Assembly: GCA_016202695.1 (NCBI GenBank)
Contig: JACQOE010000045.1
Coordinates: forward strand, 22,817 to 86,816
DNA length: 64,000 nt
Reading direction: 5' to 3'
Origin: Pseudomonadota bacterium
Lineage (GTDB): Bacteria > Pseudomonadota > Alphaproteobacteria > JACQOE01
In this document: positions 19,930 through 28,385 of the stretch, piece after piece
How the letters are laid out: every line of letters starts with the position of its first letter
Numbering within the stretch: the stretch's first letter is position 1
Translations under genes and position numbers: made by a program
The notes under the pieces: model-generated
What the model saw: the letters and a program-made list of their open reading frames with translations, nothing else
Databases searched by the model: none
What the model was told of the DNA's origin: nothing

Positions 19930-20685
19930 TCAGGCCGGCCGTTCGCCGCGCGAGTCGGCGCGGGCTTCGTCAATCACCGCTCGCATGCGCCTGATCGCGC
20001 TCTCCAGCCCGCCGAAGATCGCCTCGCCGACCAGGAAGTGGCCGATGTTGAGCTCGACCACCTCGGGCAGGGCGGCAACCGGCCCGGCGGTCTCGAAGCT
20101 GAGGCCGTGCCCGGCGTGGCATTCGAGCCCGAGCGTGCGGGTGAGGGCGGCCGCCCGGCGCAGCCGCGCCAGCTCGCGCGCGCGGGCGGCGGCGCTGGCC
20201 TCGCAGTAGGAGCCGGTGTGCAGCTCGACCACGGGGGCGCCGACGGCGCGGGCGGCCTCAATCTGGCGCGCCTCCGGGTCGATGAACAGGGCGACGCGGA
20301 TGCCGGCCCCGGACAACTCGGCCACCAGCGGGATCAGCTTCGCCCGCTCGGCGACCACGTCGAGGCCCCCCTCGGTGGTCAACTCCTGGCGCTTCTCGGG
20401 CACGACGCAGGCCGCGTGCGGCCGGTGGCGGAGCGCGATCTGAAGCATCTCGACGGTGGCCGCCATCTCGAGATTGAGCGGCAGGTCGATCTCGTCGCTG
20501 AGCCGTTCGATGTCGGCGTCCGAAATGTGGCGCCGGTCCTCGCGCAGATGGGCGGTGATGCCGTCGGCCCCGGCCTTGGCCGCGAGCTTGGCCGCCCTCA
20601 CCGGGTCGGGATGGACGCCGCCGCGGGCGTTGCGGATCGTCGCCACGTGATCGATGTTGACGCCCAGACGCACTCGTTCCTTCAT
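19930..20685 (-). CDS. pdxJ: Pyridoxine 5'-phosphate synthase
   Basis: Condenses 1-deoxyxylulose 5-phosphate with 3-amino-2-oxopropyl phosphate to pyridoxine 5'-phosphate, the last ring-forming step of DXP-dependent vitamin B6 synthesis. The 251-residue TIM barrel shows [57 protein letters not shown] and the C-terminal [13 protein letters not shown]. The chosen ATG overlaps the stop of the DUF2062 gene as ATGA. The longer open frame upstream is the shadow of that gene. Confidence 0.96.
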   Translation of the reverse strand: MKERVRLGVNIDHVATIRNARGGVHPDPVRAAKLAAKAGADGITAHLREDRRHISDADIERLSDEIDLPLNLEMAATVEMLQIALRHRPHAACVVPEKRQELTTEGGLDVVAERAKLIPLVAELSGAGIRVALFIDPEARQIEAARAVGAPVVELHTGSYCEASAAARARELARLRRAAALTRTLGLECHAGHGLSFETAGPVAALPEVVELNIGHFLVGEAIFGGLESAIRRMRAVIDEARADSRGERPA

Positions 20686-21290
20686 TGCTCCACCTTGTGC
20701 CCGATGGTCTCCGTGCCGAGCCCCGCGCCGTCGAGGAAGTGGCGGGCCGCCGCCGCCCGGATTTCCGCTCGCTCCCTCAACCGCCGCTGCCGGCCCTCCT
20801 GATAGGCCGCGATCGCCGGCTTGAGCGCCCAGTAGGTGAGCTGCCAAACCACGATCGCCGAGAGTATCCCCCCCACCGACATGGGCAGCAGGAGCTCCAG
20901 GGGCTGATTGAAGATGATCTCGGCGTTGATTACCAGCGTCCGCTTGCGGGTGGTCGCCCCGATCACCCAGGCTCCCAGCTCGTAGATCCAGACCCAGATG
21001 AAGGGGAAGGTCCAGGGATTCCCAACCACGGTGCCGATCGCCGAGGCGAGAATGCTGCCGCGCGTCACCCATGCGACCAACGCCGCCAACACGAAATGCA
21101 TGCCGATGAAGGGGGTGAACGAGATCGCCGCCCCGGCGGCGAGGCCGGCGGCGATGGCGTGCGGGGTACCGCGCATCCGCCTCACCCGGTAAACGAGGTA
21201 GGAGCCGGCCCGGCGCCAGCCGATCCGCGGCCAGAACAGGCCGCCCAGGCGTGCCAGGGGGTGGGTTGGGATGCGGCGGCGGAAGAGCAT
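20682..21290 (-). CDS. DUF2062 domain-containing membrane protein
   Basis: A 202-residue protein of the DUF2062 family with several hydrophobic helices: [41 protein letters not shown] and [17 protein letters not shown]. The [12 protein letters not shown] segment is a hallmark of this family. Function is not established; members often sit in lipid or cofactor operons. It begins 98 bp after rel and is coupled to pdxJ by a 4-base overlap. Confidence 0.87.
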   Translation of the reverse strand: MLFRRRIPTHPLARLGGLFWPRIGWRRAGSYLVYRVRRMRGTPHAIAAGLAAGAAISFTPFIGMHFVLAALVAWVTRGSILASAIGTVVGNPWTFPFIWVWIYELGAWVIGATTRKRTLVINAEIIFNQPLELLLPMSVGGILSAIVVWQLTYWALKPAIAAYQEGRQRRLRERAEIRAAAARHFLDGAGLGTETIGHKVEQ

Positions 21291-21388
21291 GGCGGGGGAT
21301 CAGGGGGTGCGCGGGCCCGGCCCGCATCTTTGCCCGCCGGCGGCGGCGGTCAAGGGGTTCGTCGGCGGGAGCCCGGCCGGCATCGCCG

Positions 21389-23542
21389 TCAGCCGCGCGC
21401 CCGGTCGACGTAGTTCACGGCCTCGGCGGCCCTGAGCGCGGCGATGATGTTGGTGAGGTGCTTCAGGTCTCGCACCTCGATGTCGACCATCATCTCGAAG
21501 AACTCGGGCGAGCGGTTGGTGATCTTGAGATTGCTGATGTTGCCCTCGTTGCGGGCGATCACCGTGGTCATGCTGCTCAGCGCCCCGGGGACGTTGGTGA
21601 TCACCAGGTTGAGCCGCCCCACGTGGCTCTTCTCGTCGTCCATCGAGGCGTGCTCCCAGGTGACGTCGAGCCAGCGCTCGGGCGTGCTGGCGAAGTTTTC
21701 GAGGGTGTCGCAATCGATGGTGTGGATGGTCACCCCCTTGCCGGTGGTGACGATGCCGACGATGCGGTCCCCGGGCAGCGGGTGGCAGCAACCTGCGAAG
21801 TGCACGGCCATGCCCGGAATCAGGCCACGGATGGGCACCGCATTCTTGCGCGCCGCCTTCTCGCGGCTGGCGCGGCCGCGCACCAGGTTGAGCACGCTCT
21901 TGGCCCGGCTCGGTCGGCGTGCGGCGGGGGTGACCGCCTTGAGCACGTCGCGGGTCGAAGCGACGCCCTCGCCGACGGCGGTGTAAAGGTCGTCGAGGGA
22001 GCCGTACTTGAGCTGGGAGAGCGCCTCGCCCACCGCCTTCTCGGAGAAGGGCTGGGCGTCCTGGCGAAAGGCCTTCTGCAGCATCACCTTGCCCAGGCTC
22101 ATGTACTGCTCTCGTTGCTTCGAGCGGATGAAGCGGCGGACGCGGGCGCGTGCCTTGCCGGTGACCACGAAGCGCTCCCAGGCCGGCGACGGCACCTGGC
22201 CCTTGGCGGTGACGATCTCCACCTGGTCGCCGTTCCTGAGCTCGGTGCGGAGCGGCATGATCCGGCCGTTGATCTTGGCTCCGACGCAGGTGTCGCCGAC
22301 CACGGAGTGGACCGCGTAGGCGAAGTCGACGGGGGTGGCGCCGCGCGGCAGGGCGATCAGGTCTCCCTTGGGGGTGAAGCAGAAGACCTGGTCCTGGAAC
22401 ATCTCCATCTTGGTGTTCTCGAGGAACTCGTCCGGTCCCTCGGCGTGCTCGAGGATGTCGAGCAGCCCCCTCAGCCAGCGGTAGCGCTCGCCGTCCGGCC
22501 GGCCTCGTCCCTGCTTGTAGACCCAGTGGGCGGCGACTCCCATCTCGGCCACCTCGTGCATCTCCTGGGTGCGGATCTGGACCTCGATCCGGTGCCCCTC
22601 GGGGCCGTAGACGCGGGTGTGCACCGAACGGTAGCCGTTGGGCTTGGGGGTGGAGATGTAGTCCTTGAAGCCGCCGGGCACGACCGAGTAGGTGGAGTGG
22701 ATGGTGCCGAGCACCCGATAGCAGTCCTCGATCGAGTCGACGATGCAGCGGAAGGCCATGATGTCGGAGAGCTGCTCGAAGGCCACGTTCTTGCGCTGCA
22801 TCTTGCGCCAGATCGAGTAGGGCGTCTTCTCGCGGCCGGTCACCGTCGCCTGGACGCCGGAGTCGGCGAGCAGCTTGCGGAGCGTGTCGGTGATGCGGCC
22901 GATGAGGTCGGCGCCCTGCTCGCGCAGGAAGTTGAGGCGGGCGACGATCGAGGCGCGAGCGTCGGGATGGAGCTCGCCGAAGGCAAGGTCCTCGAACTCC
23001 TGCTTGATCGTCTGGATGCCGATCCGCTCCGCCAGCGGGACGTAGATCTCCATCGTCTCCACCGCGGTCCGCCGACGCTTCTCGGCATCGCGGATGAACT
23101 GGAGGGTCCGCATGTTGTGCAGGCGGTCGGCGAGCTTCACCACCAGCACCCGGATGTCCTGCGACATCGCCAGCACGAGCTTGCGGAAGTTCTCGGCCTG
23201 GCTCGACTGCTCGCTCTGCAGCTCGATCCGGGTGAGTTTGGTCACCCCGTCGACGAGCCGCGCCACCTCGGCGCCGAAGACCTCCTCGATCTCCTCGAGG
23301 GTGGCCGGCGTGTCCTCCACCGTGTCGTGGAGGAGCGCGGTGACGATGGAGGCAGTGTCAAGCTTGAAGTCGGTGAGGATGCCGGCGACCTCGAGAGGAT
23401 GGACGAAGAAGGCGTCGCCACTCTCGCGCGTCTGCGCGCCGTGCATCTTCATGGCGAAGACGTAGGCCCGATTGAGCAGATCCTCGTCCGCGCCGGGATC
23501 GTACTTCTTGACCCGCTCGACGAGTTCGTATTGGCGGATCAT
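21389..23542 (-). CDS. rel: Bifunctional (p)ppGpp synthetase / hydrolase (Rel/SpoT homologue)
   Basis: Makes and degrades the stringent-response alarmone ppGpp. The 717-residue protein has the HD hydrolase domain with intact HDTVEDT (72-78), the synthetase domain ([44 protein letters not shown]), a TGS domain (about 390-450, [21 protein letters not shown]), and a C-terminal zinc-finger/ACT region ([26 protein letters not shown]). The intact HD site supports both activities, as expected for the single RSH enzyme of alphaproteobacteria. It lies 120 bp downstream of rpoZ, the conserved rpoZ-rel pairing. Confidence 0.96.
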   Translation of the reverse strand: MIRQYELVERVKKYDPGADEDLLNRAYVFAMKMHGAQTRESGDAFFVHPLEVAGILTDFKLDTASIVTALLHDTVEDTPATLEEIEEVFGAEVARLVDGVTKLTRIELQSEQSSQAENFRKLVLAMSQDIRVLVVKLADRLHNMRTLQFIRDAEKRRRTAVETMEIYVPLAERIGIQTIKQEFEDLAFGELHPDARASIVARLNFLREQGADLIGRITDTLRKLLADSGVQATVTGREKTPYSIWRKMQRKNVAFEQLSDIMAFRCIVDSIEDCYRVLGTIHSTYSVVPGGFKDYISTPKPNGYRSVHTRVYGPEGHRIEVQIRTQEMHEVAEMGVAAHWVYKQGRGRPDGERYRWLRGLLDILEHAEGPDEFLENTKMEMFQDQVFCFTPKGDLIALPRGATPVDFAYAVHSVVGDTCVGAKINGRIMPLRTELRNGDQVEIVTAKGQVPSPAWERFVVTGKARARVRRFIRSKQREQYMSLGKVMLQKAFRQDAQPFSEKAVGEALSQLKYGSLDDLYTAVGEGVASTRDVLKAVTPAARRPSRAKSVLNLVRGRASREKAARKNAVPIRGLIPGMAVHFAGCCHPLPGDRIVGIVTTGKGVTIHTIDCDTLENFASTPERWLDVTWEHASMDDEKSHVGRLNLVITNVPGALSSMTTVIARNEGNISNLKITNRSPEFFEMMVDIEVRDLKHLTNIIAALRAAEAVNYVDRARG

Positions 23543-23662
23543 GGCGCGTCGCTCAGGCCGTTCGATGACCGGCGCCGGGGGCGTTCGAGGGCGCCGGGCG
23601 ACCGCCTGTGCGGCCCCCTCGGCGGGGCCGCGCGCCTCGGGGAAGGCTCCGGGCCGTCGCTA

Positions 23663-24073
23663 CTAGGTACTCTCCTCTTCCTCGCCCGTGCCCTCGGGCG
23701 ACGCCCCCCCCTCCTCCGACCCCTCCTCCTGGACGGTGAGCGCGTCCTCCTCGACCTCCTCGTCGAGGTTGAGCCCCCCCTCCGCCGCCATCATCTGCTC
23801 GGGCGTGACCAGGAGGTCGAGTTCGGACTCCTCGGGCTTGTCGAACTCGACGTGCTTGCGCAGGCCCTGGATCAGGTTGTCGCGCAGGCCCTCGAGACTG
23901 ACCGATTCGGCCGCGATCTCGCGCAGCGCGATCACCGGGTTCTTATCATTATCGCGGTCGACCGTGAGCCCACTCCCGGCGGCGATCTCGCGGGCCCGCT
24001 GGGAGGCCAGCATGACCAGTTCGAAGCGGTTGGGGATGCGAACGACGCAGTCTTCAACGGTAACGCGGGCCAT
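23663..24073 (-). CDS. rpoZ: RNA polymerase omega subunit
   Basis: A small RNA polymerase subunit that aids beta-prime folding and forms one ppGpp-binding site. The 136-residue product begins [29 protein letters not shown], followed by [15 protein letters not shown]; both are conserved omega motifs. The C-terminal half is a long acidic tail, as in other alphaproteobacteria. The far longer open frame upstream is not part of the gene; the ATG at 24073 fits the conserved start and an upstream promoter. The order rpoZ-rel suits joint stringent-response function. Confidence 0.95.
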   Translation of the reverse strand: MARVTVEDCVVRIPNRFELVMLASQRAREIAAGSGLTVDRDNDKNPVIALREIAAESVSLEGLRDNLIQGLRKHVEFDKPEESELDLLVTPEQMMAAEGGLNLDEEVEEDALTVQEEGSEEGGASPEGTGEEEEST

Positions 24074-24106
24074 CGGGGCTCCTCTCCGTCCTGTCTGGTG
24101 AGCAAC

Positions 24107-24135
24107 TATATATTGCGGGCCCGCACCAAAGGCAA
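24107..24135 (-). promoter_or_regulatory. Sigma-70-like promoter of rpoZ (rpoZ-rel)
   Basis: On the minus strand TTGCCT and TATATA are separated by exactly 17 bp, ending about 34 bp before the rpoZ ATG. The -10 hexamer is the most AT-rich piece of the neighbourhood, and the start of transcription would give a leader of roughly 27 nt. Confidence 0.65.
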
Positions 24136-24159
24136 GGGAACCCGTCCCGGGGCCCGGGC

Positions 24160-24666
24160 TCAGGCCTCGATCGGCTCCGGCGCCGGGCCCGGGGGCAGCG
24201 CCGCGAGGAGCGCGGCCAAGCCCTTGCCGCTCCGCGGATGGCGCCAGTCCGGTGCGATCTCCTGGAGCGGCACCAGCACGAAGGCGCGCCCCTCCAGCCG
24301 CGGATGGGGGAGCGCCGGTCCGCCGCCCCTCTCTCCGCGGCAGAGGCCGGCATAGTCGAGGAGGTCGAGGTCGAGCACCCGGGGGGCGTTCGCTGCCCCC
24401 CGCACCCGGCCGAAGTCGGCCTCGACCGCGTGCAGAAGCGCCAGCAGCGCCGCCGGCGAAAGCGCGGTCTCGATCTCGGCGACGGCGTTGACAAACCAGG
24501 GCTGATCCGAGGGCGGCACCGGCGCGCTGCGATAGAAGCGCGAGACCGCGACGAGCCTGACCCTGCCGTCGGCGGCGAGGCGGGCGAGTGCCGCGCGGCA
24601 GGTGGCGAGCGGCGGTCCGGACACGCTCGGCAGATTGGCGCCGATTCCGATGAAGATTCGCCTCAT
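24160..24666 (-). CDS. folK: 2-amino-4-hydroxy-6-hydroxymethyldihydropteridine pyrophosphokinase
   Basis: Transfers pyrophosphate from ATP to 6-hydroxymethyl-7,8-dihydropterin in folate synthesis. The 168-residue product begins [17 protein letters not shown] and carries [31 protein letters not shown] (PROSITE-like HPPK signature) and [16 protein letters not shown]. The frame opens 37 codons earlier, but the conserved start is at 24666. It is divergent from the NYN gene, 166 bp apart, and lies 86 bp upstream of rpoZ. Confidence 0.95.
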   Translation of the reverse strand: MRRIFIGIGANLPSVSGPPLATCRAALARLAADGRVRLVAVSRFYRSAPVPPSDQPWFVNAVAEIETALSPAALLALLHAVEADFGRVRGAANAPRVLDLDLLDYAGLCRGERGGGPALPHPRLEGRAFVLVPLQEIAPDWRHPRSGKGLAALLAALPPGPAPEPIEA

Positions 24667-24832
24667 CGCTGCTGCCGCGCCGACACCGGCCTCGCCCTCG
24701 CGGTGGTGGCAAGGCGCACCGGGCGCGATGTACAATGGGTTGCGACCGAAGGCTCTGGTTCCGCGCCGGGACCGCACGAGGGAAGTTTGGCGCGGCCGGG
24801 CCTCGGCGCCAGGACAGCGAGGGTGTTTGTTG

Positions 24833-25408
24833 ATGGATTTCTACGCACAGGAACGCATCGGCCTTTTCATCGACGGCGCCAACCTCTACTCGGCGGCGCG
24901 CGCTCTTGGTTTCGACATCGACTACAAGCGGCTGCACGAGCACTTCGCGGCTAAGGGCCGCCTCATCCGCGCCTTCTACTACACCGCCCTGATCGAGGGC
25001 GAGGAGTACTCGCCGATCCGGCCGCTGATCGACTGGCTCGATTACAACGGCTACACCATCATCACCAAGCCGGCCAAGGAGTTCACCGACGCCGCCGGGC
25101 GGCGCAAGCTCAAGGGCAACATGGACATCGAGCTCGCCATCGACGTGATGGAGATGGCGCCTCACCTCGACCACGTGGTGCTGTTCTCGGGCGACGGCGA
25201 CTTCCGGCGGCTGGTGGAGGCGGTGCAGCGCAAGGGCGTGCGGGTGAGCGTGGTCTCCACCATCCGCTCGAGTCCGCCGATGGTGGCCGACGAGCTTCGC
25301 CGACAGTCCGACGCGTTCATCGAGCTGCAGGACCTGGCGGCGATGATCTCGCGGGTGCGCGAGGCGAGTCCGTCGGAGGCCGCGAACCACCTCCTCGAGA
25401 CGGCGTGA
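24833..25408 (+). CDS. NYN domain protein (LabA/DUF88 family, PIN-like RNase fold)
   Basis: A 191-residue protein with a single NYN (PIN-like) nuclease domain: [19 protein letters not shown] (first acidic residue in FIDGANL), [16 protein letters not shown] (DIELAIDVM) and [22 protein letters not shown] (SGDGDF). These acidic clusters form the predicted metal site of a ribonuclease. Family members are thought to act on RNA, but the target is unknown. The chosen ATG at 24833 follows GCGAGGG, with an in-frame TTG just upstream as an alternative. The stop overlaps the UDG start as GTGA, so the pair is coupled. Confidence 0.92.
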   Translation: MDFYAQERIGLFIDGANLYSAARALGFDIDYKRLHEHFAAKGRLIRAFYYTALIEGEEYSPIRPLIDWLDYNGYTIITKPAKEFTDAAGRRKLKGNMDIELAIDVMEMAPHLDHVVLFSGDGDFRRLVEAVQRKGVRVSVVSTIRSSPPMVADELRRQSDAFIELQDLAAMISRVREASPSEAANHLLETA

Positions 25409-26148
25409 GGCGGCCGGGAGAGAGGGCGGACGCGGCCCGCGGCGGCCCCCTGCCGGTGCCGGCCGAGCCGCCGGCCGGCTGTGCGCTCTGCCCACGGCTC
25501 GCCGCCTTCCGGGCCGAAAACCGGCGGGCCCATCCTGACTGGCACAACTCCCCGGTGCGCTCGTTCGGGAGCGCGCGCCCGGAGCTGCTGATCGTCGGCC
25601 TGGCGCCGGGGCTCAAGGGAGCGAATCGCACCGGGCGGCCCTTCACCGGCGACTACGCCGGGGCGCTCCTCTATCCGACGCTGGTCCGGTTCGGCTATGC
25701 CCGCGGCACCTACGGGGCCGACCCCGCCGACGGGCTCGCGCTCACCGGTTGCCGGGTCACCAACGCGGTCCGTTGCGTTCCCCCGGCGAACCGGCCGACC
25801 GGGCCCGAGGCGGCCACCTGCCGGCGGTTCCTCGCCGCCGAGATCGCCGCCACCCGCCCGCGGGCGATCCTGGCGCTTGGCGCCATCGCCCATGACTCGG
25901 TGCTGGCGGCCCTGGGACTCCGGCGCAACTCCCGCCGGTTCGCCCACGGCGCGATCCACGAGCTTGCCGACGGGCGCGTGCTCGCCGACTCCTATCACTG
26001 CTCGCGCTACAACCTCAACACCGGACGGCTGACCGAGGCGATGTTCGCGGCGGTGTTCGAGGGGCTCAGGCGCCGGCTCTCCCGCCGGCGGGGGGCGGCC
26101 GCCCCGGGCCGGGCCCGGCGCCCCCCCGGGTCCGCCACTCAGCCGTAG
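25405..26148 (+). CDS. Uracil-DNA glycosylase, family 5 (UdgB-like)
   Basis: Predicted to remove uracil, and possibly other deaminated bases, from DNA. The 247-residue product has an early CALC pair with further Cys at [11 protein letters not shown], consistent with an iron-sulfur cluster. The uracil-binding motif is [25 protein letters not shown], where the GLAPG-type motif with no acid at the water-activating position marks family 5. YHCSRYN near the C-terminus matches motif 2. The C-terminal 35 residues are basic and proline-rich. The GTG start overlaps the NYN stop; the end overlaps the sulfite-oxidase-like gene by 10 bp. Confidence 0.88.
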   Translation: MRRPGERADAARGGPLPVPAEPPAGCALCPRLAAFRAENRRAHPDWHNSPVRSFGSARPELLIVGLAPGLKGANRTGRPFTGDYAGALLYPTLVRFGYARGTYGADPADGLALTGCRVTNAVRCVPPANRPTGPEAATCRRFLAAEIAATRPRAILALGAIAHDSVLAALGLRRNSRRFAHGAIHELADGRVLADSYHCSRYNLNTGRLTEAMFAAVFEGLRRRLSRRRGAAAPGRARRPPGSATQP

Positions 26149-26801
26149 CGCTCCTCGCGCCACGGGTCGCCGTTGTTGTGATAGCCGCGCACCTCCCAGA
26201 AGCCGGGATGGTTGCGGTCCGCCAGGACCACGTCGCGGAGCCACTTCGCGCTCTTCCAGAAGTAGAGCCGCGGCACCACCGCCCGCACCGGGCCGCCGTG
26301 CTCGCGGCTCAAGGACCTGCCCTCCCAGGAGTGGGCGAGGAGCACGCCGGGGGCGGTGAACTGCTCGAGGGTGAGGTTGGTGGTGTAGGCGTCGAAGGAT
26401 CTGAGCCGCACGAAGCGCGCCTCGGGGCGAGGCCGGGCGAGGGCGAGAAGGTCGGCCGGGCGAACGCCGCCCCAGCGGTTGTCGTAGCGCGACCAAGCGG
26501 TGACGCAGTGGATGTCGGATACCGTCTCGACCTGCGGCAGCCTCTGGAAGGCCGCCCAGTCCAGCCGGAGCGGGCGCTCGACCAGGCCGCCGACGGTCAG
26601 GTACCAGTCCTTGAGATCGACCGCCGGGCGCTCGCCGAGGTCGAGCTCCGGCCAGTCCTTGACCAGCCGCTGGCCCGGGGGCAGCCGGCGCGTCGCCGGG
26701 CTCGCCGCCTCGCCGGTGAGCAGTCTCCCCTCCCGGGCCCAGCGCTCCTTGGCCCGAACGAGCTTATCGCGGACCCGCGGCCCGCCGCCCTCCTCGGCCA
26801 T
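26139..26801 (-). CDS. Sulfite-oxidase-like molybdopterin oxidoreductase
   Basis: A 220-residue single-domain protein of the sulfite oxidase / MsrP molybdopterin fold. The molybdenum-ligand cysteine is C99 in VSDIHCVTAWSRYDNRWGG, and DWYLTVGGLVERPLRLDWAAF, GVLLAHSWEGRSLSREHGGP and VVPRLYFWKSAKW are family segments. There is no twin-arginine or Sec signal, so it is probably cytoplasmic, as in the archaeal/bacterial subgroup. The electron acceptor and substrate are unknown. It lies 5 bp downstream of smpB on the same strand. The Moco genes moaC and moeA are elsewhere in the window. Confidence 0.88.
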   Translation of the reverse strand: MAEEGGGPRVRDKLVRAKERWAREGRLLTGEAASPATRRLPPGQRLVKDWPELDLGERPAVDLKDWYLTVGGLVERPLRLDWAAFQRLPQVETVSDIHCVTAWSRYDNRWGGVRPADLLALARPRPEARFVRLRSFDAYTTNLTLEQFTAPGVLLAHSWEGRSLSREHGGPVRAVVPRLYFWKSAKWLRDVVLADRNHPGFWEVRGYHNNGDPWREERYG

Positions 26802-26806
26802 CTGCC

Positions 26807-27283
26807 CTACCCTTTTGTCCGCAGCAGGCGCGCCTTCTCGCGCCGCCAGTCGCGCTCCTTCTCGGCCGCCCGCTTGTCGACCTTGCGCTTGCCCCGGGCG
26901 AGCCCGAGCTCGACCTTGGCGATCCCGCGCTCGTTGAAGTAGATGGAGAGCGGGATCAACGTCATCCCCTCGCGGTTCACCGCCCCGATCAGTCGGTTGA
27001 CCTCGCGCCGGCGGAGAAGGAGCTTGCGCGACCTCCGCGTCTCGTGGGCGGCGAGCTTGTTCGCCGCCTGGTACTCGGGGATATAGGCATTGATCAGAAA
27101 AAGCTCGCCGTCCTTGGGTCCGGCATAGGCCTCCACCAGGCTCGCCTGGCCGGCACGCAGCGACTTCACCTCGGCGCCGATAAGCGCGATGCCGGCCTCA
27201 AGGCTCTCGGCGATGAAGTAGTCGTGGCGCGCCTTGCGGTTCTGGACGACGATCCGTCCCTTCGGATGCGCGCGCCGGGCCAT
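26807..27283 (-). CDS. smpB: SsrA-binding protein SmpB
   Basis: Binds tmRNA and brings it to stalled ribosomes for trans-translation. The 158-residue beta-barrel protein shows [47 protein letters not shown] and the basic C-terminal helix ([11 protein letters not shown]) that enters the empty mRNA channel. It follows dapA by 16 bp. No ssrA (tmRNA) gene is visible nearby. Confidence 0.97.
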   Translation of the reverse strand: MARRAHPKGRIVVQNRKARHDYFIAESLEAGIALIGAEVKSLRAGQASLVEAYAGPKDGELFLINAYIPEYQAANKLAAHETRRSRKLLLRRREVNRLIGAVNREGMTLIPLSIYFNERGIAKVELGLARGKRKVDKRAAEKERDWRREKARLLRTKG

Positions 27284-27299
27284 CGCCTCCGCCCGGGGA

Positions 27300-28172
27300 T
27301 CAGATCAGGCCGAGCTTGCCGAGCGCCGCCTTGACCACGTCCTTGGAACGCTGGCTGATCTCGCACAGCGGCAGGCGGGTCTCGGCCGAGCACAGGCCCA
27401 ACAGGCTGGCCGCGTACTTCACCGGCCCAGGGCTGGTCTCGCAGAACATGGCGTCGTGCAGCGGCATCAGCCGGTCGTGGCGCTCGATCGCCAGCCTGGT
27501 ATCGCCCTTCGCCCACACGGCGTGGACCTCGGCGCAGAGCTTGGGCGCGACGTTGGCGGTGACCGAGATGCAGCCCTGGCCGCCGGCGCCGAGGAACGGC
27601 ACCGCGGTCCCGTCCTCGCCCGAGAGCTGGCAGAAGTCGGGTCCGCAGGCAAGCCGGGTACGGATCGGGCGGGCGAGGTCCTGCGTGGCGTCCTTGACCC
27701 CGACGATGTTGGGGATCTTGGCCAGGCGGGCCATGGTGTCGACCGACATGTCGACCACGCTGCGCCCGGGGATGTTGTAAATGATGATCGGCAGGCGGGT
27801 CGACTCGGCCAGCGTCTTGTAATGGTGGTAGAGCCCCTCCTGGGTGGGCTTGTTGTAATAGGGCGTCACCACCAACGCCGCCGCCGCGCCCGCCGCCTCG
27901 GCGTGGCGGGTGAGCGCGATCGCCTCGTCGGTCGAGTTCGAGCCGGTGCCGGCGATCACCGGCACCTTCGCGGCCGCGGCCTCGACGCAGAGGTCGACGA
28001 CCCGGTTGTGCTCCTCGTGGCTGAGGGTGGGCGATTCCCCGGTGGTGCCGCAGGGGACCAGCCCCTGGGTGCCCTGGGAGATCTGCCATTCGACAAGGGC
28101 CTGGAACTTGACCTCGTCGATCTTGCCGTTCTTGAACGGGGTGATGAGCGCGACAATCGATCCCTTGAACAT
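27300..28172 (-). CDS. dapA: 4-hydroxy-tetrahydrodipicolinate synthase
   Basis: Condenses pyruvate with aspartate semialdehyde, the first step of the diaminopimelate/lysine branch. The 290-residue TIM-barrel protein has GTTGESPTL (42-50), Tyr132 in [10 protein letters not shown] and Schiff-base Lys160 in [10 protein letters not shown]. Length and motifs match DapA rather than a sialate lyase. It is divergent from slt and followed by smpB, so it supplies peptidoglycan precursor next to a peptidoglycan-cutting enzyme. Confidence 0.96.
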   Translation of the reverse strand: MFKGSIVALITPFKNGKIDEVKFQALVEWQISQGTQGLVPCGTTGESPTLSHEEHNRVVDLCVEAAAAKVPVIAGTGSNSTDEAIALTRHAEAAGAAAALVVTPYYNKPTQEGLYHHYKTLAESTRLPIIIYNIPGRSVVDMSVDTMARLAKIPNIVGVKDATQDLARPIRTRLACGPDFCQLSGEDGTAVPFLGAGGQGCISVTANVAPKLCAEVHAVWAKGDTRLAIERHDRLMPLHDAMFCETSPGPVKYAASLLGLCSAETRLPLCEISQRSKDVVKAALGKLGLI

Positions 28173-28235
28173 CAGACTGCCTCCTCCGCCGGCCGGTCAC
28201 GGGCGATCCTCGCGAAACGCGCGCCTCGTCGACTC

Positions 28236-28263
28236 ACAATAGCCGGACGGTCGCCGACCGCAA
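28236..28263 (-). promoter_or_regulatory. Sigma-70-like promoter of dapA
   Basis: On the minus strand TTGCGG and TATTGT are separated by 16 bp, ending 63 bp upstream of the dapA ATG. It faces away from the slt promoter, with the two -35 boxes about 20 bp apart, so the promoters are back to back. Confidence 0.5.
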
Positions 28264-28282
28264 GAGCGCCGTGGGCCCCGGG

Positions 28283-28311
28283 TTGCCGCGCGACGCCGAG
28301 GTGCGTAAAAT
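28283..28311 (+). promoter_or_regulatory. Sigma-70-like promoter of slt
   Basis: TTGCCG and TAAAAT are separated by exactly 17 bp on the plus strand, about 75 bp upstream of the slt start. The close match to consensus and the AT-rich -10 in a GC-rich setting make this one of the clearest promoters in the window. Confidence 0.65.
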
Positions 28312-28385
28312 CCGGGTTGCCCGGCCGTGCTTGGGGCGCGGCCGAAGGCGGCGGTTGTGGAGTCAGCGGGGACGGAACCGAGGTC

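Noticed and set aside
21251..24355. Plus-strand open frame of 1034 codons opposite rel and rpoZ
   Set aside because: It is a mirror of rel, rpoZ and folK in high-GC DNA; its protein is His/Asp/Leu-rich with no motif and covers real genes that have conserved domains.
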